This document shows positions 1-9,600 of a DNA stretch of 64,000 bases, one piece after another (positions within the stretch are counted from its first letter, which is position 1; each line of letters starts with the position of its first letter). This DNA comes from Agromyces sp. Soil535 (GTDB lineage Bacteria; Actinomycetota; Actinomycetes; Actinomycetales; Microbacteriaceae). Under the pieces are notes generated by a model, which had not been told where the DNA came from, did no database searches, and worked only from the letters and a program-made list of their open reading frames with translations. The position numbers and the translations under genes were made by a program. Where the stretch lies: positions 125,186 through 189,185 of the forward strand of contig NZ_LMRW01000029.1 in NCBI RefSeq assembly GCF_001428255.1, in the 5' to 3' direction.

Positions 1-180
1 CTCGTCGCCCAAGGCGCAGGTCTGCCGACGGCAGGTCCCGCGCCGGCGTCTGGAGCCGACGACGGCGAGCCCGTGGCATCCGCGATCGTGCCGGCACAGC
101 CCGTCGAGCGGGACGGCGACGAACGCGAGGGTGCCTTCGCCGTGCTCATCGGCACAATGGACCGGGTGGGCGCCCGATGA
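1..180 (+). CDS. C-terminal end of an unidentified protein (cut by window edge)
   Basis: An open frame runs from base 1 to a TGA at 178-180, giving the last 59 residues of a protein. The tail is rich in Ala, Pro, Gly and acidic residues and has no recognisable motif. It ends 22 bases before the T7SS ATPase start, so it is probably the preceding gene of the same operon, but the product cannot be named from this fragment. The frame has actinobacterial codon use. Confidence 0.5.
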   Translation, partial: LVAQGAGLPTAGPAPASGADDGEPVASAIVPAQPVERDGDEREGAFAVLIGTMDRVGAR

Positions 181-202
181 GCGCCACAGGAGGGTGGAAC
201 GC

Positions 203-3200
203 ATGACGGTTCGCGTCACGATCGACGACCCCGGTCAGCGCGGCGGACCCACGTCGTGGATGCTCGAGACCGACGAGGCCACGACGATCGGCGAGGTCGC
301 CGAGTCGCTCGGCGTCCCGTCGACGCTCCTCGACCGGACCGCGCCGGCGACGACGCTGCTCGCCGAGTCGCCCCTCCTGTCCGGCGCGAGCCGGCCGGCT
401 CGGCCGACCTCGTCGCTCGAGCCGGGCGTGCTTCGGCTCGAGGTCGTCGGCGGTCCCTTCGCCGGTGAGACCGTGCCGCTCACGCGTGGCGCCGCGTACA
501 GCATCGGGTCCACGACCGCGGCCTCCATCGCGATCGCCGACCCGGCCCTCGCACCGGTGCACGCGACCCTCCTGGTGAGCGCCGCGACCGTCACCGCGGA
601 CGGACGGATCACCCCGCTCACGGCGACCGTGACCGTGGCATCCGAGGGCGCGACGATCTGGGTGAACGGCGAGCCGATCGACGGGACGACCGAGGTGGTG
701 CCGGCCGACCTCGTGCAGCTCGGCAACAGCATGCTCCGCATCGGCGTCGCCCCGGCACCCGACGCCGACCTCACGCGCGACGCGCTCGGCGCTCGCGGCT
801 TCAACCGGCCCTCCCGCATCCGTCCCGCCAAGGAGCAGCCGGTGGTGCAGCTGCCCGGCGACAAGCCCGATGACCCGGACCAGTCGCCGATGCCGTGGCT
901 GTCGGCCATCATTCCCGTCGTGCTCGGCGTCACCATGGCGATCGTCTTCGGGCGCGCGATCATGCTGCTCATGGCGGCGGCGAGCCCGATCATGGTCATC
1001 GGCTCCTTCATGGCGAACCGGCGCCTGGCGAAGAAGAAGGGCCTGAAGACCGAGCGCCAGTGGATCGACGAGGTGAAGGCCGCCGGCCGGCGCATCGCCG
1101 AACTCGCCCGCATCCAGCGCCTCGAGTCGTGGTATCGGTTGCCCGACCCCGTGATCGTCGCCGACATCGCGACCGCTCCACTGGCGCGGCTCTGGGAACG
1201 CCGCCGTGGCGACGACGATGCGCTGCTCCTCCGCCTCGGCGTCACCGAGGTCGGGCTGGACGTGCGCTTCGAGGGCGGCGGCAGGGACCGCAGCTCAGCC
1301 CACCGCGTCGGCGTCACGCCGGTGCCAGTCGCCGCGGACCTCCGCAGGGGCGTCGTCGGCATCGCCGGTCCTGTGGATGCCGCGCGCAACGTGGCGCGGG
1401 CCATGCTCGCCTCCTTCGTCACGCTCAGGTCCCCACGCGACGCCGAGGTCATGGTGATCTGCGATGCCGCGGATGCGGACGCCTGGGAGTGGGCGCACTG
1501 GCTTCCGCACTCGCAGCCGGGCGGCCAGGTGCCCACGATGATCGGCAACACCGACGACAGTCGCAGGGAGCGCCTGCGCGAGGCGGCCGTCATGCTCGAG
1601 AACCGGATTCGCGCCGCTGGTCAGCGCGGTGCGGAGACGCCCGGCGACGTGGTCATCATCGTCGACGGCGCCCGGGACTTCCGGATGCTGCCCGGCATGG
1701 TCCCGGTCCTGGAGCACGGGACGGCGCACGGCGTGCATGTCATCGCCCTCGACACCGAGCGCGCCCGCCTGCCCGAGGAGGCGAAGAGCGTGATCGTGAT
1801 CGATCCGATCGATCCCTCGCTTGCGCGGTTCGAGACCGGCTCCGAGTACTTCCCGACGGTGCTCCTCGACGGCGTCTCGCTCGTCCGGGCGGAGGAGATC
1901 GCTCGGAGCCTCTGCTCCATCCGTCACGTCAGCGGTGTCGGCGACGACGCGATGCTCCCCACGAGCGTTCGGATGGTCGACCTGCTGAAGATCGACCTCG
2001 ACGACCCGGGCCAGCTCGTGAAGCGGTGGCAGCGCCAGCCGCGGAACACCTTCGTCGTGGTCGGCGCGAACGCCGACGGCGAGTTCGCGCTCGACATCTC
2101 GCGCGACGGACCGCACGCGCTCGTCGCAGGAACGACCGGCTCTGGCAAGTCCGAGTTCCTGCAGGCGCTCGTGGTGAGCCTCGCGATGGCGAACCGTCCC
2201 GACGCGCTCAACTTCGTGCTCGTCGACTACAAGGGCGGCTCCGCGTTCGCAGACTGCGAGCGGCTCCCGCACACCGTCGGCATGGTGACGAACCTCGATG
2301 CGCGCGAGACGGAGCGGGCGCTCGCCTCGCTCGACGCCGAGCTGAAGCGACGCGAGCGGGTGCTCCGCGACATGAACGCGAAGGACGTCGACGGCGCATG
2401 GGCGAAGGATGCCGAGACAGCTGCCCGTCGGGGCCTCGCACGGCTCATGATCGTGATCGACGAGTTCGCGGAGTTGAAGACCGAGCTGCCCGACTTCATC
2501 GACGGGCTCGTGCGCATCGCGCGGGTCGGCCGCTCACTCGGCGTCAACCTCGTCCTCGCCACCCAGCGCCCATCGGGCGTGGTCACGCCCGAGATGCAGT
2601 CGAACATCAACCTCCGCGTCGCGCTCCGCGTCACGGATCGCGCGGACTCCTCCGACGTGCTCGGCTCGGGCGAGGCCGCCCTGATCAGCTCGTCCACGCC
2701 CGGGCGCGGGTACGTGCGGCTCGGGCCGTCGGCGGCGCCGGCCGGATTCCAGACCGCGCGAGTCGCCGGCATCAGGCCGGGTGTGCAGCGCGCCGTGAAG
2801 GTGCTGCCGCGCAAGGTCCCGCTCGAGTGGGCGTCGCTCGGGTACCCGGCGAAGTATCCGCCCGCGCCCGCGACACATGCGGTGAACACGGACCACGACG
2901 ACACCGACCTTCGGGCCCTGGTGAACCTCATCACGGCGGCGACGCAGCAGCTGGGCATCCCGAAGAACCCGTCGCCGTGGCTGCTCCCGCTGCCGACCGT
3001 GCTCCCGCTCGAGCGCTTCGAGGACGCGCGCGTGCCGCCGATGTCGGTCGTCCTCGGCCTCGAGGACGTACCGGGCGAACAGTCGCAGCGGAGCCTGACG
3101 TGGCATGTTGCGGAGGGTTCGCACGTGCTCTTCCTCGGCGGCTCGATGTCCGGGCGCACGACTGCGCTCCGCACGATGCTCGCCCAGGTCGTCCAGCAGT

Positions 3201-4543
3201 TCTCGCCCGCCGACCTCCATCTGTATGTCATCGACTTCGGCAACGGCGCCCTCCTGCCGTTCGTCGACGCCCCGCATTGCGGCGCCGTGGTCACGCAGCT
3301 CGACGCGGACCGGCTGCCGCGACTCATGCAGCGCCTGCTCGAGGAGCTCGGCCGCAGGCAGGCGATCCTCTCGACCGTGGGCGTCGGGCACATCAGCGAG
3401 CAGCGTGCACAGGTGGAGCCGTCCGAGGCGCTTCCGTACATGATCCTCGCGATGGACGGCTGGGAGCGGATGCTCTCGACGATGAATCCCGACCAGCTCA
3501 TCACGTTCCGCGAGCAGTTCATGCGGGTGCTGCGCGAGGGTCCCGCGGTGGGTGTGCGCGTGCTCCTCACCGGCGACCGTGGCATCTCGGGCGACAAGAT
3601 CACCTCGTTCATCGACGAGCAGTACGTGCTGCCGATGCGGGACATCAGCGACTACCGCACGGCCGGCATCCTCGCGAAGGACATCCCCCTCGACCTCCCG
3701 CCCGGGCGTGTGCTCTACGGCAGCAACGGCACCGAGGCGCAGCTCGCGGTGCTCGTGCGCGATACCCGAGGCGAAGCCCAGACGACGGCGCTCCGGCGCA
3801 CCGTCGAGCGCGTGCGCGACCACTTCGACCAGTTCCGCCAGCTCGCCGAGCTTCCCCGCCCGTTCCGTGTCGACCCACTGCCCGCGTACCTCGCCCTCAC
3901 CGCGGCGTACGAACTGCCGCTCGGGGACTCCAGCCCGGCCGACGGCCCCGTCGTCGCGGTCGGCGGCGACCAGCTCTCCCGCTTCACGCTCGACTGGCCG
4001 GCGGAGGGCGGCTTCGTCGTCACGGGCACCCGCAAGTCAGGTCGTTCCTCCGCCCTCGCCGCGGTCGTGCACCAGCTCGCATGGCGGAAGGAGCCGATCC
4101 TGGTCGTGTCCGCCCGGCAGTCGATCCTCACGGATGTCGCGGCGGGTCACGCCACCCCGGTCATCACAGCGGCCGACGTGACGCCGCCCCAGCTCGAGGA
4201 GCTCCTCGATTCGCTCGGCGACCGCGCGACGATCGTCGTGGACGACGCGGAGCAATTCAAGAACGCACCGCTCGAGCACGCACTCACGGGGGTCAAGCAC
4301 CGCGCGACGTTCATCGTCGCCGCCGACACCGAAGCCGTCTCCACGCTCTTCGGCGGTCCGCTCGTGGAGGCGAAGAAGTCGCGCCGGGCCCTCGTGCTCC
4401 GACCCGAGAGTGCGATCAACGGCACCCAGGTGATCGGCTCGCCGATCCCCAAGTTCATGCTCGGACGAGCCTCGGCGGGAGCGGGCGTGCTCGCCACGGC
4501 CGGCGGCTGGCTGCCGGTGCGGGTGCCCGACATCCGCCAATGA
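203..4543 (+). CDS. eccC: Type VII secretion FHA-FtsK/SpoIIIE ATPase (EssC/EccC-like)
   Basis: This is the predicted motor of a type VII (ESX) secretion system, a membrane-anchored ATPase that recognises WXG100 substrates. The 1446-residue protein has an FHA-like N-terminal region (about residues 75-190), two closely spaced membrane segments (about 231-270), then three FtsK-type domains. The first has an intact Walker A (GTTGSGKS, Lys649) and Walker B (VIDEFAEL, Asp753/Glu754). The second and third have Arg where the Walker A Lys should be (GGSMSGRTT, Arg985; GTRKSGRSS), so they are probably non-catalytic. An N-terminal FHA region followed by paired membrane helices is the layout of Firmicutes EssC more than mycobacterial EccC. 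The start at 203 was chosen over an upstream in-frame ATG at 131 because AGGAGGG lies at 189-195. Confidence 0.93.
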   Translation: MTVRVTIDDPGQRGGPTSWMLETDEATTIGEVAESLGVPSTLLDRTAPATTLLAESPLLSGASRPARPTSSLEPGVLRLEVVGGPFAGETVPLTRGAAYSIGSTTAASIAIADPALAPVHATLLVSAATVTADGRITPLTATVTVASEGATIWVNGEPIDGTTEVVPADLVQLGNSMLRIGVAPAPDADLTRDALGARGFNRPSRIRPAKEQPVVQLPGDKPDDPDQSPMPWLSAIIPVVLGVTMAIVFGRAIMLLMAAASPIMVIGSFMANRRLAKKKGLKTERQWIDEVKAAGRRIAELARIQRLESWYRLPDPVIVADIATAPLARLWERRRGDDDALLLRLGVTEVGLDVRFEGGGRDRSSAHRVGVTPVPVAADLRRGVVGIAGPVDAARNVARAMLASFVTLRSPRDAEVMVICDAADADAWEWAHWLPHSQPGGQVPTMIGNTDDSRRERLREAAVMLENRIRAAGQRGAETPGDVVIIVDGARDFRMLPGMVPVLEHGTAHGVHVIALDTERARLPEEAKSVIVIDPIDPSLARFETGSEYFPTVLLDGVSLVRAEEIARSLCSIRHVSGVGDDAMLPTSVRMVDLLKIDLDDPGQLVKRWQRQPRNTFVVVGANADGEFALDISRDGPHALVAGTTGSGKSEFLQALVVSLAMANRPDALNFVLVDYKGGSAFADCERLPHTVGMVTNLDARETERALASLDAELKRRERVLRDMNAKDVDGAWAKDAETAARRGLARLMIVIDEFAELKTELPDFIDGLVRIARVGRSLGVNLVLATQRPSGVVTPEMQSNINLRVALRVTDRADSSDVLGSGEAALISSSTPGRGYVRLGPSAAPAGFQTARVAGIRPGVQRAVKVLPRKVPLEWASLGYPAKYPPAPATHAVNTDHDDTDLRALVNLITAATQQLGIPKNPSPWLLPLPTVLPLERFEDARVPPMSVVLGLEDVPGEQSQRSLTWHVAEGSHVLFLGGSMSGRTTALRTMLAQVVQQFSPADLHLYVIDFGNGALLPFVDAPHCGAVVTQLDADRLPRLMQRLLEELGRRQAILSTVGVGHISEQRAQVEPSEALPYMILAMDGWERMLSTMNPDQLITFREQFMRVLREGPAVGVRVLLTGDRGISGDKITSFIDEQYVLPMRDISDYRTAGILAKDIPLDLPPGRVLYGSNGTEAQLAVLVRDTRGEAQTTALRRTVERVRDHFDQFRQLAELPRPFRVDPLPAYLALTAAYELPLGDSSPADGPVVAVGGDQLSRFTLDWPAEGGFVVTGTRKSGRSSALAAVVHQLAWRKEPILVVSARQSILTDVAAGHATPVITAADVTPPQLEELLDSLGDRATIVVDDAEQFKNAPLEHALTGVKHRATFIVAADTEAVSTLFGGPLVEAKKSRRALVLRPESAINGTQVIGSPIPKFMLGRASAGAGVLATAGGWLPVRVPDIRQ

Positions 4544-4563
4544 TCCGCCTCGGTGGGCGCCCG

Positions 4564-4569
4564 TACACT
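4564..4569 (+). promoter_or_regulatory. -10-like TACACT upstream of the zinc-ribbon/FHA gene
   Basis: TACACT fits the actinobacterial TANNNT -10 and lies seven bases before an in-frame GTG at 4577. Transcription starting there would give either a leaderless message from 4577 or a 45-base leader for the GTG at 4622. No clear -35 is seen. Confidence 0.35.
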
Positions 4570-4621
4570 TGACCGGGTGCGGTCCAGCGACCCGCACCTT
4601 CGACGAAAGGATGTGCTCCCG

Positions 4622-5251
4622 GTGGCCTCTGCGCGCTGCGCCTACTGCGATGCGACCCTGCAGCCGAACAGCATGTACTGCCTCGAATGCGGACAGCTGA
4701 TCCCGCAACAGTCGGTGAGGCCCCCGGTGCCTGCCCAGTTCGCGAAGCCGGCGGCGGCGGCGGATGCCCCCAGGGCGGCACCCGAGGCAGCGTCCTCGCG
4801 CATCGAAGCGGTGCCGCTGCCGGGCACGCTTCCCTGGCAGCAGCGTTCCCCGGCAGGACCCGACGCTGCACAGCAGGCCGCGCCGGCGCCCGTGGTCGAG
4901 CCCGCGCCCCGGGCGCGTCTCGAGCGCGTCGAGTTGCTCTTCTCGACGGGTCAGCGGGTCATGGTCGACGGTGGCGCGGTGATCGGCAGGAAGCCCGCCG
5001 ACACCGCGCTCGCGATGGGGGTGCAGGCGATCGAGGTCGCTGACGAGACCCGCTCCGTCTCTCGTGTGCATCTCTTCCTCGATGTCGCCGACGGCATGGT
5101 CACCGTCGGCGACGCCGGTTCCAGCAACGGCTCCAGTCTCGAGCAGGGCGGCGCCGTGATGCCGCTCGAGAGCGCCGGGACACGCGTCGAGGCGCGGCCG
5201 GGCGACACGGTCTGGGTCGGCGACATCAGCTTCGCCATCCGTCCCGCCTGA
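4622..5251 (+). CDS. Zinc-ribbon and FHA domain protein of the T7SS locus
   Basis: A 209-residue protein with an N-terminal double-cysteine zinc ribbon (CAYC and CLEC within the first 25 residues), a low-complexity Pro/Ala linker, and a C-terminal FHA domain (about residues 105-205). The FHA signature is visible: a Gly-Arg-Lys strand end (VIGRK), then SVSRVHLF and DAGSSNGSS. FHA domains bind phosphothreonine, so this is probably a phospho-regulated adaptor of the secretion ATPase encoded just upstream. The GTG at 4622 has AAAGGA about ten bases upstream. A second in-frame GTG at 4577, placed seven bases after a TACACT box, would add 15 residues. The role in secretion is inferred from context. 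Confidence 0.8.
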   Translation: MASARCAYCDATLQPNSMYCLECGQLIPQQSVRPPVPAQFAKPAAAADAPRAAPEAASSRIEAVPLPGTLPWQQRSPAGPDAAQQAAPAPVVEPAPRARLERVELLFSTGQRVMVDGGAVIGRKPADTALAMGVQAIEVADETRSVSRVHLFLDVADGMVTVGDAGSSNGSSLEQGGAVMPLESAGTRVEARPGDTVWVGDISFAIRPA

Positions 5252-5285
5252 GCACTGCTCATCACCCGTCGTGGGCGCCATGGGA

Positions 5286-5326
5286 AGTCCTCCCCATCCC
5301 GTTGGTGCGCGAGGGCGCGCTAACGT
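5286..5326 (+). promoter_or_regulatory. Candidate T7SS promoter with a motif shared with position 12395
   Basis: The block AGTCCTCCCCATCCCGT at 5286-5302 is followed by a TAACGT box at 5321-5326, ahead of the first WXG100 gene. A near-identical block (AGTCCTCCCCATTCCGT) lies at 12395-12411 before the immunity-type gene, again about 33-35 bases upstream of a TANNNT box. The overlap with the expected -35 position suggests a promoter or activator site common to the locus. Confidence 0.4.
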
Positions 5327-5366
5327 ACGGGAGCACCTTGAATCTCGTTGACCAACGGAGGAAACC

Positions 5367-5660
5367 ATGGCGGAGATCCGCGTCACTTCCGACTCGCTCG
5401 CCGGCGTCGCCGGCCAGCTGTCGTCCGGCTCGCAGTCGATCGAGTCGCAGCTCTCGAATCTCAAGTCGCTCGTCGAGGGGCTCATCTCCGGCGACTGGGC
5501 GGGCACTGCCTCGCAGAGCTTCAACGAGCTGTACTCCCAGTGGGACCAGGCCGGGCTGCAGCTGAAGGAGTCCCTCCAGGGCATCAGCGATCTGCTGAAC
5601 CAGGCGGCGCTGTCCTACGAGGACAGCGAGAACGCCATCGCGAACACGTTCAACGGCTGA
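5367..5660 (+). CDS. esxA: WXG100 family T7SS substrate (EsxA-like)
   Basis: This 97-residue all-helical protein is a classic ESX substrate/chaperone. It has the central Trp-Ala-Gly turn (GDWAGTAS, about residue 45) between two predicted helices, and a tyrosine-containing tail (LSYEDSENAIANTF) that fits the T7 secretion signal YxxxD/E. It is expected to form a four-helix dimer with itself or a neighbouring WXG100 protein and to be exported by the ATPase encoded upstream. A strong GGAGG lies at 5358-5362. The gene has its own candidate promoter at 5286-5326. Confidence 0.93.
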   Translation: MAEIRVTSDSLAGVAGQLSSGSQSIESQLSNLKSLVEGLISGDWAGTASQSFNELYSQWDQAGLQLKESLQGISDLLNQAALSYEDSENAIANTFNG

Positions 5661-5727
5661 CATCCGGGAGTTCGGTGACGACGTGCGATCCGTGCGTCGG
5701 CCTCCGGCCACGACCTAGGGATCTGGC

Positions 5728-6384
5728 ATGGTCTACTTCAAGGTTCGCGCCGACTCGCTGAGCGAGGTCGCGGCCCTGATCGGCAACGTCGTCGCGACGT
5801 TCGACTCCAACCTCGCGTCGGCCGATCAGGCCGTCACCCGCGTGGCGGGCACGACATGGGTCGGCGAGGACGCGGAGAAGTTCGGTGAGAACTGGGACAC
5901 GTTCATGACGCTCGCCGGGCAGGTGCGGCTGGCCCTGACCGGCCTGCAGCAGGGACTCGTCGCGGCAGACGGCTCGTACACCAGCACCGAGACCGGCATC
6001 GGCGGGAGCTTCCGTGGCGGCAGGCAGGGTCTCATCGCCGTACGCAGCGCCACCGGCGGACTCGGCAGACGTGTCGCAGAGGGCGAGGAGCGCGCCGAGG
6101 ACATGGCCGAGTTCTTCGGCCGGGACTATGCCGGCGATGACGAGGTCGAGCGATTCGGCGGGGGCGTGCTCGGCCCCCGGACTGGCGGCCGGGCCACCGG
6201 CGGTGGCCCGGGCGACGCCGACGGCGACGGCGATGACGACTCGATCGGCACCGGCGTGTTCCGCCTGGGGCCCGATGGAGAGCCGTTCGTCGCGGTCGAA
6301 GCGATGGCGTCGACCGAGTCGGCCGACATGTCCGTCGAGGCCTCGGCGACGGCCGACATCGTGGATGGAGACGATCGTGGCTGA
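5728..6384 (+). CDS. Long WXG100-type protein with acidic tail
   Basis: The first 100 residues of this 218-residue protein look like a WXG100 fold: two helical halves around TTWVGEDAEKF, with Trp-Val-Gly at about residues 44-46. The rest is unlike a normal EsxA: a basic linker, then a Gly/Asp-rich acidic stretch (DADGDGDDD) and a Ser/Ala/Glu tail. It may be a secreted partner or adaptor for the large toxin encoded downstream. The gene overlaps the next one by eight bases, so translation is probably coupled. The function is inferred from family and context. Confidence 0.75.
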   Translation: MVYFKVRADSLSEVAALIGNVVATFDSNLASADQAVTRVAGTTWVGEDAEKFGENWDTFMTLAGQVRLALTGLQQGLVAADGSYTSTETGIGGSFRGGRQGLIAVRSATGGLGRRVAEGEERAEDMAEFFGRDYAGDDEVERFGGGVLGPRTGGRATGGGPGDADGDGDDDSIGTGVFRLGPDGEPFVAVEAMASTESADMSVEASATADIVDGDDRG

Positions 6385-6685
6385 GCAGCAGGCGGACACC
6401 GCGGAGCTGCGCGCGCTCGCGCAGACGATGACCGAGCTCATGGGGTACTGCTCCGCGCTCAAGCAGGGTGCGAGCGGGTTCGCATACATGCTGCCCGCCG
6501 AATGGCAGGGACCGGCGATGCAGGCCTTCCTCGGCTCGTTCGCGGCGTGGGCGGTCGGCGCGACCGCATTGGAAGAGACCGCCGAGGCCCTGCAGAAGCA
6601 GGCACAGGTCTCGTTCGACGCGTACACCGCGACGATCGAGGATCTGAGCACCTCCTGGTCGAAGATCGAATCGAACCTCGGGTAG
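6377..6685 (+). CDS. WXG100-type protein with Trp-Gln-Gly turn
   Basis: A 102-residue helical protein with PAEWQGPAMQAF in its centre, a WXG turn (Trp-Gln-Gly) typical of ESX substrates. The GTG start at 6377 lies six bases after a GGAG and inside the end of the preceding gene. An alternative ATG at 6365 would add four residues. The gene ends seven bases before the large toxin gene, the usual position of a dedicated WXG100 partner or targeting chaperone for a T7SS toxin. Confidence 0.85.
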   Translation: MAEQQADTAELRALAQTMTELMGYCSALKQGASGFAYMLPAEWQGPAMQAFLGSFAAWAVGATALEETAEALQKQAQVSFDAYTATIEDLSTSWSKIESNLG

Positions 6686-6692
6686 GGCACAG

Positions 6693-9600
6693 ATGGCGCA
6701 CGTGAAGCTGGATCCGGCTCGGCTGGTCCAAGACGGAGACGAGCTCTACAGCATCGCCCGAACGCTCGACAGCGCGGTGTCGACGCTGGTGTCGCGGCTG
6801 TCGGGCAGCGGTGGCATGGCCGGCGACGACAACGCCGCGGAGGAGTTCTGCGAGGGCGGCGAGGGGTACGACGCGCTGGCGGGGCCCACGATCGACGGGG
6901 TGTCCTCGTTCGGCAACGGACTCCGGATCGTGGATGCGGCGCTGTCGAACACGGCACGCGCATACGACGGGGCGCAGAAGCCCGGTGCGGGGCTCGATCC
7001 CGCAACGGCCTCCCCTGCAGAGGCGACGCCGACGATCGACGAGTCGAAGGCCAGCGTGCCCAGCGCGCTGGGGCCAGGTTGGCCGGGCCCGCTCGGCGAG
7101 TTCCAGGAGTTGCTCGAGTGGGGGCTGGCGCAGATCGGCGTCGTCATTCCCACCGGAGATGAGGACAAGCTCCAGGCAGCGTCCGATGCATGGGGCACCT
7201 TCGGCGACAGCATCCAGTCGGCACGGTCGCGGGTGGCGAGCAGCATGCCGAACGTGGGTGCGATGACGCTGCCGCAGCAGAGCACGATGCTCTCGTGCCG
7301 CACCAGCCTGGCCGAAGGGCTCGACCGCATGCGCGAGAGCGCCGACGGCATGCAGCAGTGGATCGCGGACTTCCGCACGCAGCTCCGCCAGATGCGGGAG
7401 GAACTCGGCTGGTTCCTGAAGCAGATGGCGATCGAGATCGCCGCCGAGCTCGCGATCGGCGGCCTCCTGACCGTTGTCACCGCGGGACTCGGCGCCCTGG
7501 CCACGGCCGCCAAGGTCGGCACGACGGTGGTCCGCTGGTGCGTGAAGATCGCCAAGCTCATCGATCGACTCAAGGACTTCCTGCGCGGCATCCGCGGCAT
7601 CAAGGGCGCCCTGGTCCGCGGCGGCCTGCGGGCGGCGAGGGAAGGCCTCCAGGCCGGCCTCGCCAGCGCCATCGCGACCACCAGCGTGAATCACATGCGC
7701 GCCGACGACAAGGGCTACACCCCGCAGGACGTCGGCACGGCATTCATCTCCGCGTTCGCCGGCGGCGCAGCGGCGTCGCCCGCGTCACGCCTGCTCGGCG
7801 GCAGTGGCGGCCCCGGACTGCGGGCCGGCACGCGGCAGGTCGCCGGGGAGACCGGTGCGGGCGCGATCGACGGCCTCGTGAGCTCGGGCGTCGAATCCGG
7901 CATCACGGGTCAGGAGTTCAATCCCATCTCCAGCATGGTGCTCGGCTCACTGATCGGTGGCGGAATGTCCGCCGGCGGTCGCGGGATCGATGCCGTCCTG
8001 CCGGGGAACAACGCGAATTCGCCGGACGTCACGACGACGACGGATGCCCCGACTGCGGGCGGCGGCACCGGGTCGGGTTCGAACGGCAGCGGCTCCGGAA
8101 CGTCCGTCGCCACCGACTCGTCGGGAGTCCCGACTCCGGGTTCAGGCAATGGCGGTGGCAGCCCGACGGGTGATGGCTCGAGCGTCGATGTCAGCGGGGA
8201 CGCGCCGTCCACGCCCGACGGAAATGGTGCTCCGGATGCCTCCGGCACGTCGTCGCCCGACGCGAGTTCGCCCACCGCACCCGACGCGAGCGCGCCTTCG
8301 GGGCCCGACGCGAGTTCGCCCGCCGCACCCGACGCGAGCGCGCCTTCGGGGCCCGACGCGAGTTCGCCCACCGCACCCGACGCGAGCGCGCCTTCGGGGC
8401 CCGACGCGGGCGCCCCGAATTCGCCCGATGCGGGTGCGCCGTCGTCGCCGGATGCGGGTGCGCCGTCGTCGCCGGATGCGGGTGCGCCGTCGTCGCCGGA
8501 TGCGGGCGCGCCGTCGTCGCCGGATGCCGGTGCGCCGTCGTCCTCCGAGGTGTCGGCACCTGCCGGGCCCGAGGCGTCTGCTCCCGCGGCACCCGCGTCC
8601 CCGGTGACCTCGCCCGACGTCTCCACTCCCGCCGCGTCCGAGGCGTCGGCTTCGTCGGCAGCCGACGCCTCCGCACCCGCGGCGCCCGAATCGAGCGCAC
8701 TCGCCGCCCCCGAGGCGACGCCGACGACCCAGGCCGACGCGCCCGTCGCGGCGGCGCCGGCGTCAACCTCATCCACGTCGACGGGCGACGTCGACGGCGC
8801 GACCCCCGAGGCGCCTGCCGCGGAGACGAGTGCCGGCACCCAGCCCGACACGGCGGACCCCGAGGCATCCGGCGCCGCCGGGATCGACGAGGTCGCTCCC
8901 GAGGACGTCGCCGCAGTCGGCGGCGCGGCGGCGATCGTCGGTGCCGCGGCGATGGTCGGCAAGCCGTCGTTCCTGCCGACACACACGCCCGGCGGTTCGA
9001 CTCCGACGGCACCGACCTCGCCCATGGCCAACCCGGCCGGGTCCGCACCCGGCACGAGCGCCGCCGGGTCCGGTCAGAGCGGGCCCGGACAGCCCGGCTC
9101 CGGCTCCGACGGCTCCGGCCAGGGCACTCCCGGCCAGGACGGCGGCGCCGGCGACGGGGGCCAGCCCGACACGACCGGCAACCACTCCGACCGCACGATC
9201 GACGAGATCGACGCGGCGCTCGCGGCGATCAACCCGAACTACGACCCGTCCGACCCGGCCAACGGGTACGCGACGAACTGCGGCAACACCTCGTCGATCC
9301 TCAACGACTTCCTGAATGGCCAGTCGTCCTCCGAGGCGACGACCGGAACGCTCGACGTGCCGCAGATGGAGGCGCGCACCGGCAACCCCCAGACCCCGAT
9401 GACTCCGGCGCAGATCGATGCCTCGCTGCGCGCGATGGGGCCCGGCTCGCACTGCGTGGTCGGCATCGACAGGTCCACGGGCGACGGACACTGGTTCAAC
9501 GCGTACTTCGACGGCACGACCGTGTGGTCGCTCGACGCGCAGACCGGGTCGCGTAGCCCGTGGCCGCCGAACGAGCCCAATGCCACGAATTGGGATGCCT

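Noticed and set aside
895..4572. A 1225-residue open frame on the plus strand
   Set aside because: It is an Arg/Pro/Ala-rich shadow of the T7SS ATPase gene in another frame, caused by the high GC content.
8262..8546. Possible CRISPR array
   Set aside because: The repeats are contiguous, in frame and without unique spacers; they encode a Pro/Ser/Ala linker in the toxin.
7910..9055. A 381-residue minus-strand frame with Ser/Gly/Ala repeats
   Set aside because: It is the reverse reading of the toxin repeat region.
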